DNA from: JBAWYM01 sp037143575
GTDB lineage: Bacteria; Patescibacteriota; Gracilibacteria; Peribacterales; Peribacteraceae
NCBI GenBank assembly: GCA_037143575.1
Contig: JBAWYM010000062.1
Coordinates: 1 to 8,640, forward strand
Direction of reading: 5' to 3'
Length of the DNA stretch: 8,640 bases
The position numbers and the translations under genes are program-made. Below the pieces are notes generated by a model. It had not been told where the DNA came from and made no database searches. It was given only the letters and a program-made list of their open reading frames with translations. Shown here in pieces: positions 5,366 to 8,640 of this stretch. The first letter of the stretch is position 1; each line of letters starts with the position of its first letter.

Positions 5366-6985
5366 TCAGAGAACATCCTTTTTCTCAAAAACCCGGAGGA
5401 TAGTCTTTCCAGCGTATCCTCTGATCACAGCAATGGACTGGAGAGCAGTGTCGTTCTGGAGCCGCTGATGCAGCCCACCTTGCTCCCAGGCAATATAAAA
5501 CACCTGGGCATTGCTCAGTATTTCCTCCGATACAGCAAAATCAGGTGGATAGCTTTCGGATATCGGCTGCCTATCGATACTTACGACATAGGAATTGTCC
5601 CCAAGACTTAAGTATTTTATTGGCCAATACAACCACCAGTCTTCTGTGAATATCACGGCTGTTTCCTTGGTGTTTCGAATGCGATCGATAGCCGCAAATG
5701 CTTGTTCCTTGGGCTCGACAGCCCCGGTCAGAAAAGTATTGTGCGATGTCGAATTACCGATGAGAATGGCTGAAAAATAATATTGCGAAAATGAGACCAA
5801 CAAAAGTAAAGACACAGTCAGGCCGACGATTTCAGCCAGCCTTGGACTGCGTAGTGCAACGCTAGCCTCATAGATACGCATCGCCACCCAAATGCAGCTC
5901 GGTACCACCATCCAGAGAACATAACGCTCAACATGTGGTCCCATGTTCCCCGCTCCAGCCATGACAAAGAACGAAAGCAGGCTTAGTGCTAAGCCGAGAG
6001 TAAAGAATCCATCATCTACGCCCACTTTCCGAGTGCAAATCCGTATGATATGCATCATCAACAGTCCTAGAAGCAAGAACCCCGCGGGAAGCATGTGTGC
6101 CCACCACTGGGCATCGGAAAGACGCCCAACAATGTAATAATAGATTGTCGGTCCACTGAGGAGCTGCAAATATTGAAGACCAAATGACCTCCATTCATTT
6201 CCACTGATCAATCTGGGGATACCAGTGATCAAGAGTTGTTCCATTGGTGACTGATGACGAGAGAACTGTTGCACCACACATACTTCGATCATCATCAAAA
6301 CAACCGCACACACCAGAAATATAGTTGGTTTCTTCAAAGCATTCTGCTTCCAGGCACGTGTCGCCTGGGCAAACAGAATGGTCAAGAGTAAGGGGAAAAG
6401 AAAGATAGTTGTGGGGTACGTCGCCACGCACAATCCAAACACCAGTGCCGTGAGAAACGGACGCTTTCGCAAAGCCAGATAGATCGAAAGTAGAGAAAGA
6501 AACGGAACTGGAACCGCTTCCCATGCAATCCTCGAATATGCGATGAGTACTGGTAACGTTGCAAAGAGTAATGTTGCCACCATGGCGACACGTTCACACA
6601 CCACTCTACGAAGCAAAAAATAAGAAGAAAGAACACCGAGTACACCGAAAATCGCCCCGCTGACCCGCAGCACGATGAAGGATGGTGAGAACCACAAATG
6701 AAGGAGTATCAGAGTTGCATACTGGAGCATGCTAGGAATATTGCCGCTCCCGGAATACAGCGAGACATGCGTACCGTGCATCGTGAGTATTGCTTTCACT
6801 ACTGCATAAGCCTCATCGCCATTAATTCCAGGGATATGATCGATTCCAACGAGTCTGAATGCCAGACCAAGACCGATGATCATCGCGAAGATGATATAAG
6901 CCCAGGCCGCAATCGGAGGCTCTTGATGATTCGCCGATTTTGGCCTTCTGAGGATTTTCTTCTTTCTTGTCAGCTTATGTTTCAC
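5366..6985 (-). CDS. GT39-like polytopic glycosyltransferase (ArnT/PMT_2 superfamily)
   Basis: The 539-residue integral membrane protein is of GT-C fold. After a basic cytoplasmic N-terminus (KLTRKKKILRRPK) the first helix covers about 27-46. It is followed by INGDEAYAV, where D57-E58 matches the acidic pair in the first outer loop that is catalytic in the ArnT/PMT/Dpm-sugar-dependent family. SRIAWEAVPVPFL follows the third or fourth helix, as in other PMT_2 proteins. About ten to twelve helices are visible up to VSFSQYYFSAIL, then a soluble C-terminal region of about 120 residues (FTEDWWLYWPIKY, FYIAWEQ). It should move a sugar from a polyprenyl-phosphate carrier to a glycan, lipid or protein outside the membrane. 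The GT2 gene in this window would be a natural donor maker. The GTG start at 6985 has no properly spaced SD; AGGAGG at 7011-7006 is 20 bases upstream. Confidence 0.88.
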   Translation of the reverse strand: MKHKLTRKKKILRRPKSANHQEPPIAAWAYIIFAMIIGLGLAFRLVGIDHIPGINGDEAYAVVKAILTMHGTHVSLYSGSGNIPSMLQYATLILLHLWFSPSFIVLRVSGAIFGVLGVLSSYFLLRRVVCERVAMVATLLFATLPVLIAYSRIAWEAVPVPFLSLLSIYLALRKRPFLTALVFGLCVATYPTTIFLFPLLLTILFAQATRAWKQNALKKPTIFLVCAVVLMMIEVCVVQQFSRHQSPMEQLLITGIPRLISGNEWRSFGLQYLQLLSGPTIYYYIVGRLSDAQWWAHMLPAGFLLLGLLMMHIIRICTRKVGVDDGFFTLGLALSLLSFFVMAGAGNMGPHVERYVLWMVVPSCIWVAMRIYEASVALRSPRLAEIVGLTVSLLLLVSFSQYYFSAILIGNSTSHNTFLTGAVEPKEQAFAAIDRIRNTKETAVIFTEDWWLYWPIKYLSLGDNSYVVSIDRQPISESYPPDFAVSEEILSNAQVFYIAWEQGGLHQRLQNDTALQSIAVIRGYAGKTILRVFEKKDVL

Positions 6986-7032
6986 TTTGGAAATATAACT
7001 GCAGTCCTCCTGTTGCGCAAAAAATGAAGCAT
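6982..7032 (-). CDS. Candidate 16-residue leader frame overlapping the GT39-like start
   Basis: ATG 7032 opens MLHFLRNRRTAVIFPK and stops at TGA 6984-6982, overlapping the GTG start as GTGA. The perfect SD hexamer AGGAGG (7011-7006) lies inside this frame, 20 bases before the GTG, so it cannot place a ribosome on the GTG with normal spacing. The leader could feed ribosomes to the GTG by termination-reinitiation. It could also be a chance frame in a 73-base gap. Nothing supports a function for the peptide itself. Confidence 0.2.
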   Translation of the reverse strand: MLHFLRNRRTAVIFPK

Positions 7033-7058
7033 GGCATCAATGAACATATGTGTGGCGA

Positions 7059-8462
7059 TTATCGACCACCGAACCAACCGTAGCAGTCGAATGAAGGCTG
7101 AATATTCGCGAGCAGATCGTTGGTAAGCTTCAGAGATTGCTTAATGGAATGGTCAGCATTGTTATACCAGTATGAACCACTGCGTCCCATCGGAGTTATG
7201 CGCGGAGAAAACGTGTGAACGTGGTGAAGAGCATCTGCGACCGCCTTTCGGTAATACCGATGATAGACAGGGTAGGTTGCACGTTCCCGATGGATATTCG
7301 CAAGTATCGGCTTCGCATGCGAACGGATAATGCCCAGATCACTGAGCTCTGTAATAACCTGTGAAAGGAGATCATTCTCTTTCCCTGATGGCTCATCTTC
7401 GTCCCGCGTCACTTCCACGCAGAGACCCTGATACCCCGGAGGAATATTCCCCTCTACGAAAAATTTGGGGAAGGAGACGCGTGAAATCTGCAGATGGCCT
7501 CCGGAGATGTACAGCCACTGACAGAGAGCCTTGCGTGTGCGGATATCGCTATCCCGGAAGACGAGATTGAGAAAAACCGTATCGATATACTGAAGCGACG
7601 GGAGTGTATTTGCCGCCATCCCAGTCGCTCGGAGAAGGTCCGGGAGTCTCCCGCTCCAGAGGACGTGATCAAATGCCTTCTGCTCCCCATCTGAAAAGTG
7701 TGCAATGACACCCCCTTCCTGCGAGATGAGCTGTGTCACCGATGTAGAAGTTTTCAGTTGAACGAGAGGATTTCTGCGTAACAGCGTTACACAGGCATCC
7801 CAAAACGCACCGAATCCTCCATCTCTTGGATAGAGGAAATTCGCGTCAACGGATAAGGGGAGAAGGATGCGTTGCATCAACTCGATCAGGGAATTCCCTT
7901 TTTGCTCCTTGTTGATAATGGAGCGATTGATGCCTGTCGTCGCCCAATCACTGTGTATTTCTCCAATCGGACGACGAAGAAACTTCTCGGTATACGGCCT
8001 GAAAAAGAGATTGAAGAGTGTTTCTCCATACTGAGACACAATGTAATGGCGAAAGGAAAGCAATTCCTCCTCTGTAAAAGAGCGCGCTCGAAGGAGATCC
8101 AGACCTGCCCGTAATCCGGTCCCAATCGGCAGGTGCATAAGCGCTTTCGGGCTTAACGGCCAATCAAAAATACTCCCGAGGAAGTGAACTTTGGATGATC
8201 TCCCGATATCCTGGAGGGTACACGCTTGGGCGATTTTCCTCAGGAACCCCAGCACCTCCTCGTCCTCCGTGTGGAAACGCTTCGGACCAATATCGAATAC
8301 ATACTCTCCCCCATAGACAAAAGACTTCGCCAGACCCCCGAAGCGGCTCTGCTGCTCAACGAGCGTAATCTGAATATCCTCCCCATGATCGGAAAGATTG
8401 GTACATGCCGTAAGCCCGGAGATTCCTCCTCCGACAATGAGCATCTTCATCAGAATGATCAT
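7059..8462 (-). CDS. FAD-dependent UDP-galactopyranose mutase / protoporphyrinogen-oxidase-like protein
   Basis: This 467-residue flavoprotein belongs to the amine-oxidase/UGM superfamily. It has the FAD-binding GGGISGL (11-17), E36 at the end of strand 2, and RFGGLAKSF (40-48). DIGPKRFHT (57-65) corresponds to the GPHxFHT loop of UGM, and FDWPL (99-103) resembles its substrate-loop WP. FRPYTEKFLR (154-163) corresponds to the YTEKxW region. ERATYPVYH and the C-terminal GRSGSYWYNNADHSIKQSL (from about 426) match the closing FAD-site motif. In sugar clusters such enzymes isomerise a nucleotide sugar ring or perform a related flavin reaction. Heme synthesis is unlikely given the neighbours. UGM itself is shorter (about 370-400). 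ATG 8462 is preceded by AGGGG at 8 bases, the best SD in the window; ATG 8450 is an alternative. The GT39-like gene follows 73 bases later. Confidence 0.85.
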   Translation of the reverse strand: MIILMKMLIVGGGISGLTACTNLSDHGEDIQITLVEQQSRFGGLAKSFVYGGEYVFDIGPKRFHTEDEEVLGFLRKIAQACTLQDIGRSSKVHFLGSIFDWPLSPKALMHLPIGTGLRAGLDLLRARSFTEEELLSFRHYIVSQYGETLFNLFFRPYTEKFLRRPIGEIHSDWATTGINRSIINKEQKGNSLIELMQRILLPLSVDANFLYPRDGGFGAFWDACVTLLRRNPLVQLKTSTSVTQLISQEGGVIAHFSDGEQKAFDHVLWSGRLPDLLRATGMAANTLPSLQYIDTVFLNLVFRDSDIRTRKALCQWLYISGGHLQISRVSFPKFFVEGNIPPGYQGLCVEVTRDEDEPSGKENDLLSQVITELSDLGIIRSHAKPILANIHRERATYPVYHRYYRKAVADALHHVHTFSPRITPMGRSGSYWYNNADHSIKQSLKLTNDLLANIQPSFDCYGWFGGR

Positions 8463-8640
8463 ATTGAATACCCCTGCGAAGACGCCAGAGATATCGCGAT
8501 GATTGTTCTTGAGGTGATACTGCGGATTACAAACAATCGTCTGGTCTCTGTGCTCACAGGGTAGGTAGTACTAAGGGAAAGACTGATACATCGCTCAAAC
8601 CCACAACCCCTGGATGAAATGCTGGGATGCTTCGACGTGA
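8463..8640. other. Upstream flank of the flavoprotein gene, no clear gene
   Basis: On the minus strand the frame that ends at TGA 8461-8459 (overlapping ATG 8462 as ATGA) is open to the window edge. It has a GTG near 8556. Its translation (STETRRLFVIRSITSRTIIA, then ISLASSQGYSI) is Ser/Arg/Ile-rich and shows no family motif. It may be the tail of an upstream gene or chance. No good promoter hexamer pair was found. A repeat-like sequence reaches the edge at 8628-8640. Confidence 0.4.
8628..8640 (-). repeat. Edge-truncated candidate copy 3 of the palindromic repeat
   Basis: TGCTTCGACGTGA on the plus strand reads TCACGTCGAAGCA on the minus strand. This fits the second half of the units at 179-198 and 1593-1612 (centre, then YCGARG-rich arm). 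The other arm would lie beyond the window. Confidence 0.25.

Noticed and set aside
7059..8462. Reading the flavoprotein as a heme-pathway protoporphyrinogen oxidase
   Set aside because: The fold is shared, but the UGM-like FHT and YTEK motifs and the glycan-type neighbours make a sugar-related role more likely; no other heme gene is present.
8226..8564. 112-codon plus-strand frame overlapping the flavoprotein N-terminus
   Set aside because: Most of it is antisense to the FAD-binding motifs; the last 30 codons are not enough to support a gene.
1..8640. CRISPR array, tRNA, rRNA or insertion sequence
   Set aside because: No regularly spaced direct repeats, no cloverleaf or rRNA-like sequence and no transposase-like product were seen. 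The inverted repeats flank a methyltransferase, not a transposase.

Overview
The window holds six confident protein-coding genes of bacterial type. The layout and products look like part of a surface-polysaccharide or lipid-linked glycan locus. No rRNA, tRNA, phage, transposase or CRISPR signal was seen. I cannot assign the organism. GC is about 50% overall, most genes lack a clear Shine-Dalgarno (SD) sequence, several plausible starts are GTG or TTG, and short imperfect palindromic repeats lie between genes. That combination would suit a candidate-phylum bacterium (for example Patescibacteria/CPR), but this is a guess from style, not a demonstrated affiliation.

Region by region. 1-487 has no convincing gene; it carries a long hairpin (303-370) and two palindromic repeat-like elements. 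488-2521 is a minus-strand pair: a class I SAM-dependent methyltransferase (2521 to 1673), then an extended SDR NAD-dependent epimerase/dehydratase (1531 to 488). The 141 bases between them carry repeats and what looks like a leftover or duplicated SDR N-terminus. 2648-3445 is the only plus-strand gene, a family 2 glycosyltransferase of the polyprenyl-phosphate hexosyltransferase type (ALG5/DPM1-like), starting at TTG. It converges on, and overlaps by 8 bases, the next group. 3438-8462 is a minus-strand run transcribed in the order: UDP-galactopyranose-mutase/protoporphyrinogen-oxidase-like flavoprotein (8462 to 7059), GT39-like polytopic glycosyltransferase (6985 to 5366), and a large polytopic membrane protein of unknown family, possibly GT-C-like (5288 to 3438). 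8463-8640 is the upstream flank with no clear gene.

A reasonable working model (inference): the GT2 enzyme loads a sugar from a nucleotide donor onto polyprenyl phosphate at the cytoplasmic face. The one or two GT-C-type membrane proteins then use that lipid-linked sugar on the outer face. The epimerase and the flavoprotein reshape nucleotide sugars (or another sugar substrate), and the methyltransferase modifies an intermediate. None of the substrates can be read from the sequence. The most unusual points are the UGM-like flavoenzyme with divergent motifs, the repeat-disrupted SDR start region at 1500-1653, the 15-base inverted repeat bracketing the methyltransferase, the compositional dip in the membrane-protein gene, and a set of short upstream reading frames whose stops overlap start codons.
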